Assembly: GCA_021797775.1 (NCBI GenBank)
Contig: JAJZZC010000003.1
Span: 1 to 64,000, forward strand
Direction of reading: 5' to 3'
Origin: Bacillota bacterium
GTDB lineage: Bacteria > Bacillota > Sulfobacillia > RBS10-35 > JAJYVN01
Length of the DNA stretch: 64,000 nt
Shown: piece after piece, positions 9,996-19,584 of the stretch
Numbering within the stretch: the first letter of the stretch is position 1
How the letters are laid out: each line of letters begins with the position of its first letter
Translations under genes and position numbers: made by a program
Notes under the pieces: generated by a model
Databases searched by the model: none
Told to the model about the DNA's origin: nothing
Seen by the model: only the letters and a program-made list of their open reading frames with translations

Positions 9996-12333
9996 GCGGA
10001 CGCCGGCGGCTGTCCCAGATGCGTCGGCCGCGGGAGGCGGTGCGTCCCCGCTTTTGCCCCCGACAGAGCCACCAGCGGCCGTGCCGGGGGCGCCGGCCGC
10101 CCCGCCGCGATGGGAGGCGGTGGGCCTGAGCCAGGCGGAGTACGCGGCGGTCTGCCGCCTGCTGCTGCGCGCGCCCGGGGACGTGGAGTTGGGCCTCTTC
10201 GGCGCCATGTGGTCGGAGCACTGTTCTTACAAGTCGTCGCGCGCCTTCCTCGGACGCTTCCCCACGGAGGCCCCGCAGGTGCTCGTAGGGCCCGGTGAGA
10301 ACGCGGGCGTGCTCGACCTGGGCGAGGGCCACGCCGTAGCCCTGCGCATGGAGTCCCACAACCACCCCTCGGCCGTCGAGCCGTTCCAGGGCGCAGCCAC
10401 GGGCGTGGGCGGCATCCTGCGGGACATCTTCACCATGGGTGCGCGCCCGGTCGCGCTCCTGGATGGGCTGCGCTTCGGCGATCCCGTGGTCGCGCGGGCG
10501 CGCCACCTGGCGGGCGGCGTCGTGGAGGGTATCGCCCACTACGGCAACTGCGTCGGCGTGCCGACGGTCGGCGGCGAGGCCGGCTTCGATCCTGCGTACG
10601 CGGACAACCCGCTGGTCAACGTGATGTGCGTAGGCTTCCTCCGCCGGGAGCACCTGCAGCGCGGCGCGGCACCCGGCCCGGGCAACGCGCTGCTGCTGGT
10701 CGGCAACCGCACTGGCCGGGACGGCATCCACGGGGCGAGCCTGCTGGCCTCGCGCACCTTCGCCGAGAAGCCCGAGGAGATGCGCCCGGCGGTACAGGTC
10801 GGCGATCCGTTCGTCGGCAAGCTCCTGCTGGAGGCGTGTTTGGAACTCGCCTCCTCGGGTCTCCTGCGGGGGATGAACGACCTGGGCGCCGCCGGGATCA
10901 CCTCCGCCGCTACCGAGACCGCATCCCGGGCCGGTACCGGTGTGGAACTCGACCTGGATGCGGTGCCCTGCCGTGAACCGGGGATGAACGCCTACGAGAT
11001 CCTGCTCTCCGAGTCGCAGGAGCGCATGCTACTGGTCGCCGCGCCGGCGGACCTGCCGGCCATCCTCGCCGTCTGCCGCCGCTATGGTCTCAGTGCCGCG
11101 CGTATCGGCACGGTCGTCCCGGACGGCCGCATGCGCGTCCGCTTCCGCGGTGAAGTGGTGGCGGACGTCCCGGTCGAGGCGCTCACCCGGCGCGCGCCCC
11201 GCTACCGGCGGCCGGCGCGTCGGCCCGAGTCGCCACGCCCGTGGTCGCCCCCCAGTGGCGGGGGGGGGCTGGATCAGTCTGGCGGGGCGGACCTCGCGGG
11301 GGAGGATGGTGGAAGGGTACTGCTCGACCTGCTCGCCGCGCCCACGCTCGCGGCCAAGGGCTGGATTTACCGGCAGTACGACCATCAGGTCCAGACCAAC
11401 ACCGTCGTCCCGCCCGGGGCCGGGGACGCCGCGGTCCTGCGCCATAGGCCCACGGGACGCGGCATCGCGCTGGCGCTCGATATGGGCGGCGGCGCCTGCG
11501 CCCTTGACCCGTACGGCGGCGGGGCGCTGCTGGTGGCGGAGGGGGCGCGTAACGTGGCCTGCGTGGGCGCGCGCCCGTGGGGCCTCACCAACTGCCTCAA
11601 TTTTGCCAGCCCCGAGGACCCGGCGGTGCTGGGCGCGTTCGTGCGTACCATCGACGGGATGGCGGCCGCCTGCCGGCGGCTCGGCATCCCCGTGACCGGC
11701 GGCAACGTGAGCTTTTACAATGAGACTGCTGGCCAGGGCATCCCGCCGACGCCAGCCGTCGGCATGCTGGGGGTCCTGCCCGACCCGGGCCGTGCGCGCC
11801 GTGCCGCGTTCCCGGCGGACGGGCTCGCCATCTACGGTCTGGGCCCGCTGACCCGGGCGCGGCTCGACGCCTCAGCCTACCAGCGCCTGCGCTGGGGCGT
11901 GTGCGCTGGTGTGCCGCTGCGGCCGGACTGGGGTGTGGAGGGGGCGCTCCTCGGGTTGCTGGCCTCGCACGACCACCTGGCCTGCGCGCACGATTGCTCC
12001 GACGGCGGTCTGGCGGTGGCACTCGCCGAGTGTGCGCTGCTGGCCTCTGACGGCGTCGGCGCGCACATCGCGCTGCCGGCTCGGCCGGGGCAGCGCCTGG
12101 ACGCGGTCCTCTTCGGGGAGGGTCCGGGCCGTGTGGTCGTCGCCGTGCCGCCGGAGCACGGCCCAGCGCTCGAGGCGGACTGCGCCCAGCGGGGTCTGGC
12201 CTGCAGGCGCCTCGGAGCCACGACCGCCGACGGCGTGCTCGCGGTGTCGGCCGGTGGCCGGCCGGTTTGCACGCTCCAATTGGCGCGTGTCCGTGCGGAC
12301 TGGGAGGAGGCGTTGCCGCGGTGGCTGCGCTAG
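9988..12333 (+). CDS. purL: phosphoribosylformylglycinamidine synthase subunit PurL
   Basis: ATP-dependent synthetase subunit that converts FGAR to FGAM. The 781-residue product is of the small PurL type that needs PurS and PurQ. Motifs include MWSEHCSYKSS, MESHNHPSAVEPFQGAATGVGG split across the active site, GGEAGFD, and a second AIRS-like half with GGNVSFYNE and HDCSDGG. GTG 9988 is the start, inside the end of purQ. A Pro/Ala-rich N-terminal segment of about 40 residues is an extension. The gene runs into purF with an overlap. Confidence 0.96.
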   Translation: MVRRTPAAVPDASAAGGGASPLLPPTEPPAAVPGAPAAPPRWEAVGLSQAEYAAVCRLLLRAPGDVELGLFGAMWSEHCSYKSSRAFLGRFPTEAPQVLVGPGENAGVLDLGEGHAVALRMESHNHPSAVEPFQGAATGVGGILRDIFTMGARPVALLDGLRFGDPVVARARHLAGGVVEGIAHYGNCVGVPTVGGEAGFDPAYADNPLVNVMCVGFLRREHLQRGAAPGPGNALLLVGNRTGRDGIHGASLLASRTFAEKPEEMRPAVQVGDPFVGKLLLEACLELASSGLLRGMNDLGAAGITSAATETASRAGTGVELDLDAVPCREPGMNAYEILLSESQERMLLVAAPADLPAILAVCRRYGLSAARIGTVVPDGRMRVRFRGEVVADVPVEALTRRAPRYRRPARRPESPRPWSPPSGGGGLDQSGGADLAGEDGGRVLLDLLAAPTLAAKGWIYRQYDHQVQTNTVVPPGAGDAAVLRHRPTGRGIALALDMGGGACALDPYGGGALLVAEGARNVACVGARPWGLTNCLNFASPEDPAVLGAFVRTIDGMAAACRRLGIPVTGGNVSFYNETAGQGIPPTPAVGMLGVLPDPGRARRAAFPADGLAIYGLGPLTRARLDASAYQRLRWGVCAGVPLRPDWGVEGALLGLLASHDHLACAHDCSDGGLAVALAECALLASDGVGAHIALPARPGQRLDAVLFGEGPGRVVVAVPPEHGPALEADCAQRGLACRRLGATTADGVLAVSAGGRPVCTLQLARVRADWEEALPRWLR

Positions 12334-13880
12334 CGGGACGCGGGCAAGACGCGGGCAGCGGGCTTCAGGGCGGCCGGGCACCGGCCCCGGGGCGTGGCGG
12401 CCAGCCGGCGGCATCCCTGGCCCACAAGTGCGGGGTGTTCGCGGTCTTCGGCCACCCGGACCCCGTCCACATGGCGGTTTACGGCCTGCTCGCCTTGCAG
12501 CACCGGGGCCAGGAGGCAGCCGGCATCGCCGCCGCGGACGGTGAGCGCGTGCACGCCGTCCGCGGGGTGGGCCTCGTGGCCGAGGCCCTACGGGAGGCGG
12601 AACTCGATGCCTTGGCCGCGACGCGCCCCGCGGCGGCTATCGGCCACGTCCGCTACTCTACGACCGGCGCGAGCACCGAGGCCAACGCGCAGCCGCTCTT
12701 GTTGCAGTACCGCCTGGGGAGCGTCGCGGTTGCCCACAACGGCAACCTCACCAACGCGCTGCTGTTGCGCATGGAGTGTGAGGCGCAAGGGTCCATCTTC
12801 CAGACGGGCTCGGACACCGAGGTCATCCCCCACCTGATGGCCCGCTCCGGCGCGCAAACCGTGCGGGACGCGCTCTTGGCCGCTCTGGATCGCATACAGG
12901 GCGCCTACGCCCTTGCGGTACTCGCCGCCGACCGCCTGTGGCTCGCGCGCGACCCCCACGGGATCCGGCCGCTGGCGCTTGGTACGTTGGCTGGCGCGGT
13001 GGTGGCGGCATCGGAGACCTGTGCCCTCGACGCGGTCGGCGCCACCTTTGAGCGCGAGCTCCTCCCCGGCGAGGTGCTCGAGGTGGACGCCAGCGGTGTG
13101 CGCGTCGTCCGTGAGGCCGCGGGCGGCGGCCGCCATCTCTGCCTGTTTGAGTACATCTACCTGGCTCGGCCCGACAGCGTTCTGCAGGGGCGCAACGTGC
13201 ATCTGGTGCGCAAGGAGATGGGGCGGCGCCTGGCGCGCTGCGCTCCCGCGGCGGCCGATGTCGTGGTGGGGGTTCCGGACTCCGGCATCTCCGCGGCGGT
13301 GGGCTTCGCGGAGGAAGCCGGCATCCCGTTCGAGCTCGGCCTGATTAAGAACCGGTATGTCGGCCGCACGTTCATCCAGCCGACCCAGGCCATGCGCGAG
13401 GCGGCCGTGCGTATGAAGCTCAACGCGGTTTCCTCGGTGGTCCAGGGCAAGCGCGTGGTGCTGGTCGACGACTCGGTGGTGCGCGGCACCACAGCCCGCC
13501 ACTTGGTCGGGCTGGTCCGGCGGGCGGGAGCGGCCGAGGTCCACATGCGCGTGGCCTCGCCACCGTTCCAGCATCCATGCTACTACGGCATCGACATCCC
13601 GTCGTCCGGCGAGCTGTTGGCGACGGGACAGACGCCGCAGCGGATGGCCGAGATGGTCGGCGCCGATAGTCTGGCCTTTCTGGAATGCGCCGAGGCGGTG
13701 GACGCGGTGCAGAGCGCGGGCGGGGGCTTTTGCACGGCCTGCTTTTCGGGGCGCTATCCCGTCACGCCGCTTGACGCCGACCGCCAGCCAGCGCGGCACC
13801 GTTCCGGCGGGGGGGGCACCGTCCCTGGGCGCGAGACGGGATCGCGTCCGCGCGCCGAGCGCCGCGCTTCGCCCGCCTAA
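12321..13880 (+). CDS. purF: amidophosphoribosyltransferase
   Basis: First committed step of purine synthesis: PRPP plus glutamine to phosphoribosylamine. GTG 12321 is chosen, with GGGAGGAGG ten bases upstream, giving about 519 residues and a 13-bp overlap with purL. A propeptide of about 35 residues precedes the catalytic Cys of KCGVFAVFGH, as in the Bacillus-type enzyme that is processed. The phosphoribosyltransferase motif VVLVDDSVVRGTT is present. Cys residues in HLCLFEYIYLARPDS and GFCTACFSG match the ligands of the structural [4Fe-4S] cluster of that type. Confidence 0.95.
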   Translation: MAALAGRGQDAGSGLQGGRAPAPGRGGQPAASLAHKCGVFAVFGHPDPVHMAVYGLLALQHRGQEAAGIAAADGERVHAVRGVGLVAEALREAELDALAATRPAAAIGHVRYSTTGASTEANAQPLLLQYRLGSVAVAHNGNLTNALLLRMECEAQGSIFQTGSDTEVIPHLMARSGAQTVRDALLAALDRIQGAYALAVLAADRLWLARDPHGIRPLALGTLAGAVVAASETCALDAVGATFERELLPGEVLEVDASGVRVVREAAGGGRHLCLFEYIYLARPDSVLQGRNVHLVRKEMGRRLARCAPAAADVVVGVPDSGISAAVGFAEEAGIPFELGLIKNRYVGRTFIQPTQAMREAAVRMKLNAVSSVVQGKRVVLVDDSVVRGTTARHLVGLVRRAGAAEVHMRVASPPFQHPCYYGIDIPSSGELLATGQTPQRMAEMVGADSLAFLECAEAVDAVQSAGGGFCTACFSGRYPVTPLDADRQPARHRSGGGGTVPGRETGSRPRAERRASPA

Positions 13881-13908
13881 GCGGTATCGCGAGGAGGGAC
13901 GCGCCGCG

Positions 13909-14892
13909 TTGGCGGACTATGCGACGGCCGGTGTGGACCGCAGTTCCCACGGCGAGATGGTGCGACGCATCGCTACCCTGGCGGGGCAGGCGTCGCGGCC
14001 TGAGGTTCTGGATGGCGTCGGCTTCTTCGCGGCCGCCTGCCGCCTGCCGGAAGGGTACCGCGAGCCGGTGCTGGTCAGCGGTACCGACAATGTGGGCACA
14101 AAGGTCCTGCTCGCGTCGACCATCGGGCGGCACGACACCGTGGGGATAGACTGCGTGGCCATGTGCGCCAACGACATTCTGACCATGGGCGCCGAACCGC
14201 TCTTTTTCCTCGACTACCTGTCGGTGCACCGGCTGGAAGCGGAGGTCGCCGCCCAGGTGGTGGCGGGGGTGGCCGAGGGTTGCCGCCGGGCTCGGTGTGC
14301 CCTCGTCGGCGGCGAGACGGCCCAGTCCGGCGACATCATCCAGCCCGGCGGCTATGACCTCTCGGGCACGGTGGTCGGCGTGGCCGAACGGTCGCGCCTG
14401 GTGCGGGCCGGGGCCCGGGTCGGGGACGCGGTCGTCGGCCTGCCGAGCGCAGGCCTGCACAGCAACGGGTTCTCGCTGGTGCGTCGCGTCCTGGCCGCCG
14501 CCGGGGTTGACCCGGCCGCGCACGCCGGGGACCTCCTGCGGCCCACGCGCATCTACGTGGGAGAGGTGCTCGGCGTCCTGGCCGCGGGGGCTTCCGTCCA
14601 CGCGATGGCGCACGTGACCGGTGGCGGGCTCCCCGGCAACCTGGACCGGGTGCTTCCGGCCGATGCCGACGCCGTGCTCGATCCGACGACTTGGCGGCGC
14701 CCGCCGGTGTTCGACTGGTTGCAGGGGTTGGGGGGCATCGATGAGGCTGAGATGCGGCGCGTGTTCAACCTCGGGATCGGCTTTTGCCTGTTCGCGCCGG
14801 CTCCTGAGGCGGACGCCCTGTGCCGGAGGTTGCCCGGTGCCTCGGTCGTCGGTGAGGTCGTGCCCGGTGCGGGCCGGGTGCGGTTCGCGTGA
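13909..14892 (+). CDS. purM: phosphoribosylformylglycinamidine cyclo-ligase (AIR synthetase)
   Basis: Closes the imidazole ring from FGAM using ATP. TTG 13909 follows GAGGAGGGA by nine bases and gives MADYATAGVDRSSHGE, close to the family N-terminus; about 327 residues. Motifs: GTDNVGTKV, CANDI, ALVGGETAQ, GLPSAGLHSNGFSLVR, HVTGGGLPGNLDR. It starts 28 bases after purF. In related operons purN comes next; here it is missing and purH follows. Confidence 0.94.
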   Translation: MADYATAGVDRSSHGEMVRRIATLAGQASRPEVLDGVGFFAAACRLPEGYREPVLVSGTDNVGTKVLLASTIGRHDTVGIDCVAMCANDILTMGAEPLFFLDYLSVHRLEAEVAAQVVAGVAEGCRRARCALVGGETAQSGDIIQPGGYDLSGTVVGVAERSRLVRAGARVGDAVVGLPSAGLHSNGFSLVRRVLAAAGVDPAAHAGDLLRPTRIYVGEVLGVLAAGASVHAMAHVTGGGLPGNLDRVLPADADAVLDPTTWRRPPVFDWLQGLGGIDEAEMRRVFNLGIGFCLFAPAPEADALCRRLPGASVVGEVVPGAGRVRFA

Positions 14893-14937
14893 GCATCGAG
14901 GGGCGCCGGGTGCGCACTCTCGGGGGAGGTCTCTGCG

Positions 14938-16488
14938 GTGCCTAGGGCTCTGATTTCCGTGTCTGACAAGGCGGGGTTGATCCCCTTCGCGCGCGGCCTG
15001 ACCGAGCTCGGCTGGGAGCTTGTGGCCTCGGGCGGCACGGGCGAGGCTTTGCGTGAGGCCGGACTGCCGTTTCTTGCCATCGAGGACCTGGGCGGTGTGC
15101 CCGAGGTGCTCGGCGGGCGGGTGAAGACGCTGCAGGCCCAGGTCCACGCCGCCATTCTCGCTCGGCCGGACCGTCCGGAGGACCGGGAGGAATTGGCGCG
15201 CCTCGGGGCGCAACCCATCGCCCTCGTAGCGGTCAACCTGTACCCCTTCACGCGGCGCCCAGGCATCGAGACGATCGACATCGGCGGGGTGGCCCTGCTG
15301 CGCGCCGCCGCGAAGAACCACGCCCACGTCGCCGCCGTCTGCCGGCCCGGCGATTATGAGCCCGTGCTCCAGGAGCTCCGCGGGGGGGGGCTCTCGGAGG
15401 CGAGCCGTCGACGCCTGGCCCTGGCGGCGTTTCGCCACACGGCCGTCTACGACTCGGCCATCGCGGCGTGGCTGGCGGGCGGTGGTCCCCTGGCCGACCT
15501 GGGGGCTGGGGAGCCCGCGCCCGCCAGCGAAGACGACCCGTTCCCTGCCGAACTGCCCCTGGCCCTGGTGCGCGCCATGCACCTGCGCTATGGCGAGAAC
15601 CCGCACCAGCGGGCCGCGCTCTACCGGGACGCCCTGAACGCGGGGCCCTCGCTGCTCGACGCCAAGCAGTTGCAGGGCAAGGAGCTTTCGTATAACAACC
15701 TGATGGACGCGGACGCCGCCTGGGACCTCGTCTGGCGGCTGCAAGCGCCGGCCGCGGTGGCGGTCAAGCACGCCGGCCCCTGCGGCGTGGCCATCGGCCA
15801 GGACGCGGCGGACGCCTTCCAGCGGGCGCGGGACGCCGACCCCGTCAGCATCTTCGGCGGCGTCGTAGCCTGGAACCGGCCGCTGGACGGCGCGGCGGCG
15901 GCCGCGATCGCGGACCTCTTCCTCGAGGTGCTGATCGCGCCCGAGGTGACCGCGGATGCGGTCACCTCCCTGCGCGCCAAGAAGAACCTGCGGGTACTAG
16001 CCTGCCCGCCGCCAGCCGTGGGCCGCGCGCTGGATTACCGCCTGCGCCGCGTCAGCGGCGGCCTCCTGGTAGAGGACGAAGACCGCGTCCCCACCGTCCC
16101 ATCCGCGTGGCGCTGCGTCACGCGGCGGGCACCCACCGCTGGAGAGCTGGAGGAACTGGCCTTCGCCTGGGAGATCGTGCGGGCGGTGGGCAGCAACGCC
16201 GTCGTGGTCAGCCGCGACCGCCAGAGCATCGGCCTGGGTGGCGGCCAGCCCAACCGCATCGATCCGGCGCGCCACGCGCTGGCCCAGGCCGGTGCACGCG
16301 CCCGGGGGGCCGTACTCGCTTCGGACGGCTTCTTCCCCTTTGACGACGTGGTGCGCGCGGCCGCGGATGCGGGTATCGCGGCCGTGGTCCAGCCCGGGGG
16401 CTCGCTCCGCGACGCCGACTCCGTCGCCGCCTGTGACGCCGCCGGCATCGCCATGGTGGTGACCGGCCGGCGGCACTTTCGCCACTGA
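14938..16488 (+). CDS. purH: bifunctional AICAR transformylase / IMP cyclohydrolase
   Basis: Last two steps to IMP. The 516-residue product has the N-terminal MGS-like cyclohydrolase domain (ALISVSDKAG, SGGTGEALREAG, GGRVKTLQ, DIGGVALLRAAAKNH) and the C-terminal formyltransferase domain with LRYGENPHQ, KHAGPCGVA and SNAVV. GTG 14938 has GGGGGAGGT upstream. It lies between purM and purD, the normal place apart from the missing purN. Confidence 0.95.
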   Translation: MPRALISVSDKAGLIPFARGLTELGWELVASGGTGEALREAGLPFLAIEDLGGVPEVLGGRVKTLQAQVHAAILARPDRPEDREELARLGAQPIALVAVNLYPFTRRPGIETIDIGGVALLRAAAKNHAHVAAVCRPGDYEPVLQELRGGGLSEASRRRLALAAFRHTAVYDSAIAAWLAGGGPLADLGAGEPAPASEDDPFPAELPLALVRAMHLRYGENPHQRAALYRDALNAGPSLLDAKQLQGKELSYNNLMDADAAWDLVWRLQAPAAVAVKHAGPCGVAIGQDAADAFQRARDADPVSIFGGVVAWNRPLDGAAAAAIADLFLEVLIAPEVTADAVTSLRAKKNLRVLACPPPAVGRALDYRLRRVSGGLLVEDEDRVPTVPSAWRCVTRRAPTAGELEELAFAWEIVRAVGSNAVVVSRDRQSIGLGGGQPNRIDPARHALAQAGARARGAVLASDGFFPFDDVVRAAADAGIAAVVQPGGSLRDADSVAACDAAGIAMVVTGRRHFRH

Positions 16489-16613
16489 GGTTGGCGGCGC
16501 GGGCGCAACAACGCGTGGCCGTGTGCCGCAAGGCGGGACACCTGGCCTGTGCCGAGGACAGCATGCCGTGTGGCGCGGCCGCACCCGCCGCACGGAGCCG
16601 GGAGGGCGTCGGT

Positions 16614-17912
16614 GTGCGTGTGCTGGTGGTGGGTGGCGGGGCGCGCGAGCACGCGCTGTGCTGGCGGCTCGCGCGGGAGGACGGGGTGCACGTGTGGGCG
16701 GCCCCGGGGAATCCGGGGATGCGGTCCGTCGCGCGCTGCGTGCCCGTAGCGGCGGACGACGCCGCCGCCCTGGCCGATGTCGCCCGCCGGGAGGGCGTTG
16801 ATCTGGTGGTGGTGGGCCCGGAGGGGCCGCTGGTGGACGGGGTGGCCGACGCGCTGCGCCCGCAGGGGTTGGCGGTCCTCGGCCCGGGCGCGGCGGCGGC
16901 GCGCATCGAGGGCAGCAAGCGCTGGGCGATGGCCTTCTGCCGGCGGCACGGGATCCCCGCCCCGGCCTTCGAGGTGGCGGAGGACGTTCCGCGGGCGCTG
17001 GAACTCGCGGCTCGCTGGCCCCTGCCCGTGGTGTGCAAGGCGGATGGGCTGATGGCCGGCAAGGGTGTGGTCGTCGCCGAGACTCGAGACGAAGCCCTGG
17101 CGGCCGCCCGCCTGCTGGCGGCGCGCGGGCCGGTCGTGTTCGAGGAGTTTCTAGCCGGGGTGGAACTGTCGGCGTTCGCCCTCTGCGACGGCCAGCGCGT
17201 CTGGTACCTGGGCGAGGCCCGCGACCACAAGCGCCTGCTCGATGGGGACCGAGGGCCGATGACCGGCGGCATGGGGGCCTTTGCGCCCGTGCCCGAGCTC
17301 GATGAAGCCACACGCACCCAGGTGCGAGGCATCCTCCGCGCGGCGGTAGCGGCTTTGGCTGCCGAGGGTGTGCCCTTCGTGGGCTTTCTCTTTGCGGGCC
17401 TCATGCTCACGGCCGCCGGGCCTCGGGTGTTGGAGTTCAATTGCCGGTTGGGGGATCCAGAGGCTCAGGCCCTGCTGCCACTCCTCGCCGGGCCGATCGC
17501 CGAGCACTGGCTGGTCGCGGCGCGCGGCGGGTTGCCTGGGGATGGCGACGCGCCGCGCGCGCCGGAGGCGGCGTTGGGGGTGGTCCTGGCCTCCCCCGGC
17601 TACCCGGAGGCGCCGCGCGCGGGAGGACGGATCCAAGGCCTGTGCTCGGACGGCGGCGTTCATGGGGCCCTCTGCTTTCACGCCGCCACGGCGCTGCGGG
17701 ACGGGGAGTGGACGACGACGGGGGGACGGGTGCTGACGGTCGTGGGGCGCGGGTCAGACCTAGCCACGGCGCGGTCGGCGGCCTACCGGGCCGCGGCATC
17801 CGTACAGTTCGCGGCGCGTCAGTGGCGGGGCGACATCGGCCTGCCACCGGGGGGCGGGAGAGAGGGGTCCGGCCTGCCGGATCCGTCCGAGAGCGGGGGG
17901 CGGCGGCTGTGA
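16614..17912 (+). CDS. purD: phosphoribosylamine-glycine ligase
   Basis: ATP-grasp ligase that adds glycine to phosphoribosylamine. GTG 16614, eight bases after GGGAGGG, gives MRVLVVGGGAREHAL, the standard family start, and about 432 residues. Other motifs: GPEGPLVDGV, SKRWAMAFC, VCKADGLMAGKGV, GGMGAFAP, EFNCRLGDPEAQ. The last 20 residues are Gly/Pro-rich. The stop overlaps the next gene by four bases (GTGA). Confidence 0.95.
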   Translation: MRVLVVGGGAREHALCWRLAREDGVHVWAAPGNPGMRSVARCVPVAADDAAALADVARREGVDLVVVGPEGPLVDGVADALRPQGLAVLGPGAAAARIEGSKRWAMAFCRRHGIPAPAFEVAEDVPRALELAARWPLPVVCKADGLMAGKGVVVAETRDEALAAARLLAARGPVVFEEFLAGVELSAFALCDGQRVWYLGEARDHKRLLDGDRGPMTGGMGAFAPVPELDEATRTQVRGILRAAVAALAAEGVPFVGFLFAGLMLTAAGPRVLEFNCRLGDPEAQALLPLLAGPIAEHWLVAARGGLPGDGDAPRAPEAALGVVLASPGYPEAPRAGGRIQGLCSDGGVHGALCFHAATALRDGEWTTTGGRVLTVVGRGSDLATARSAAYRAAASVQFAARQWRGDIGLPPGGGREGSGLPDPSESGGRRL

Positions 17913-18514
17913 TCCTCGACACCCTGTCGCAGCACCTGGTGAACCGGTATGGCGCGTTCGGCATCCTGCTGGGGATGACCGTGGAGAGCGCGGGTATCCC
18001 CCTGCCGAGCGAAGTCATCATGCCGCTCGGCGGGCTGCTGAGCCCCAATCTCCCCGCCCTCGTCGGTGTCATTGCGCTCGGCACGGCGGGCAACCTGCTT
18101 GGGTCTTGGATCGCCTACGGCATAGGCGCCGGCATCCGTGCGCGCCTGGGGGCGCAGACAGGCGGCGGCGCGGACCGGCACGCCCACGGCCACCTTGCGG
18201 CGGCCTATGCCTGGTGGGATCGGCGTGGCGGGCTCGCCGTGCTGGTGGGGCGCGTGTTGCCGGGGGTGCGCACGTACATCTCCTTCCCTGCCGGGGCGGC
18301 CGCCATGCCCCCGGCTCGCTTCACCGCGTACACCGTCCTGGGTTCGGCCCTCTGGTCCGGTGTGCTGGCCGCGTTGGGCTACGCCCTGCGCGGCCGGTGG
18401 CATGCCATCGGCCCGTGGTTCGACCGCTACACGGTGGTGGTGCTAGGCGCGCTGGCCCTAGCCGTGGTGCTCTGGCTGCTGGCCAGGGGCCGGCGCGCCG
18501 TTAGGCGCGGGTAA
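17909..18514 (+). CDS. DedA family integral membrane protein
   Basis: About 201 residues with several hydrophobic stretches and the DedA/SNARE-associated pattern: an N-terminal ESAGIPLPSE motif, a glycine-rich GNLLGSW segment and the VGRVLPGVRTYISFPAGAA motif with conserved arginines. Family members are thought to move undecaprenyl phosphate or phospholipids across the membrane. GTG 17909 overlaps the purD stop, so it is co-transcribed with the purine operon although its function seems unrelated; it may instead go with the envelope genes that face it across the terminator. Confidence 0.88.
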   Translation: MILDTLSQHLVNRYGAFGILLGMTVESAGIPLPSEVIMPLGGLLSPNLPALVGVIALGTAGNLLGSWIAYGIGAGIRARLGAQTGGGADRHAHGHLAAAYAWWDRRGGLAVLVGRVLPGVRTYISFPAGAAAMPPARFTAYTVLGSALWSGVLAALGYALRGRWHAIGPWFDRYTVVVLGALALAVVLWLLARGRRAVRRG

Positions 18515-18672
18515 CGGTTCCGCGCGGCTGCCGGGCACGGTGTGGTCGGCGGCCCGCACGGACGGGCCTCGCGCGGTCGGCCGGCCACACGTACAATCGA
18601 TGGGTCGCGCAGTGAGGGCGGGCCCCCGCCGTCGGCCCGCCGCACGCACGCCGATGGGTCGCATGCGGTCGG

Positions 18673-18717
18673 GGCGGCCTCGCTACGGCTGGGGGGGCGT
18701 GGTGTAGCGAGGCCGCC
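18673..18717. terminator. GC-rich hairpin between convergent genes
   Basis: A perfect 14-bp inverted repeat (GGCGGCCTCGCTAC at 18673-18686 with GTAGCGAGGCCGCC at 18704-18717) encloses a 17-base loop. It lies exactly between the plus-strand dedA gene and the minus-strand YkoP-like gene, so a bidirectional terminator is likely. There is no clear T-run in either direction. Confidence 0.6.
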
Positions 18718-18718
18718 G

Positions 18719-19384
18719 TCAATGCCCCATCCGCCGGTCCTCGTGCCCGCCGCCAGGATCCGACGGGCGCGCCACCCGGCTCGCGCGGTTCGCGCGGCCA
18801 GGCCCATACAGCTCCAGCAGGCGCCTGCGGCTTAGCCAGGCCTCCATGGTGGTCGCCTGGAGTTCGGCGTGGACTCCGGCTGGCCGGAAGACCCGCCGCA
18901 CCGTCAATTGCCAGAAGGAGAGCAGGGACCGCCGCCAGCCCGCGCGGAGGGGCAGCACGGTGAAACCGAGCCGCTCGGCACCGGCGGCCACGGGGCTGGC
19001 GCCGTACACGGCGACCGCGCCCGCCGCGAACTCGCCAGCGAGGACGACGCGGGCCAGGACGCGCAGGTCGGCGCGGATGTCGCGGACGAGACGCCAGGTG
19101 ATGGCGTGCGCGTCTCGCCCGCTCCGCTCGGCGATGTGCCGGTTCCAGAAGTGCAGCTCCGCCACGGGGTCTCCCTGGTGCACCACCGTGCCGTCAGGCA
19201 GGCACACGGCCCCGCCCCGGTGGGGGTGGTAGGCGACGAGGAAGGCGCCGCACGCGCCGGGCACCGGCCGGCTCCCCGCCATTTTGGTGAACAGCCACTC
19301 CACCGGGGTCATGAGCCACTGCCAGAAAGCGGGGGGCGCATCGAGGCGCTGGGCCCGGCCGTCAAGCCGCGGGGTGCGTATCAC
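18719..19384 (-). CDS. YkoP-like protein
   Basis: About 221 residues from GTG at 19384, with GGAAGGGA upstream on this strand. No catalytic motif is seen. Segments such as GGAVCLPDGTVVHQGDPVAELHFWN split over about residues 50-75, and a helical centre, resemble the YkoP family of Bacillus, whose genes often adjoin polysaccharide deacetylases. Here the upstream neighbour is a deacetylase, which supports the call. The C-terminus is Arg/Gly-rich. The function of the family is not known; a role in envelope or spore polymer assembly is only inferred from context. Confidence 0.55.
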   Translation of the reverse strand: MIRTPRLDGRAQRLDAPPAFWQWLMTPVEWLFTKMAGSRPVPGACGAFLVAYHPHRGGAVCLPDGTVVHQGDPVAELHFWNRHIAERSGRDAHAITWRLVRDIRADLRVLARVVLAGEFAAGAVAVYGASPVAAGAERLGFTVLPLRAGWRRSLLSFWQLTVRRVFRPAGVHAELQATTMEAWLSRRRLLELYGPGRANRASRVARPSDPGGGHEDRRMGH

Positions 19385-19584
19385 GCCGGTCGCCGTTCCC
19401 TTCCGTTGCCCTCGGGCAGCCGGGGGCAACCGCTCTCTCCGTTCGGGCGGGGCCCCCGGCCGGCGCCTGCGGCGCGGGAGCCGTGGGTCCCGCCCCCCCC
19501 GTGTTGTACGCCCGCGGTGGCCCATTCTTCCACCCTCGCCGGTACCTTTTCGGCCCGCTTTCGGGTGCCCCGCGCGCGCAGCCC

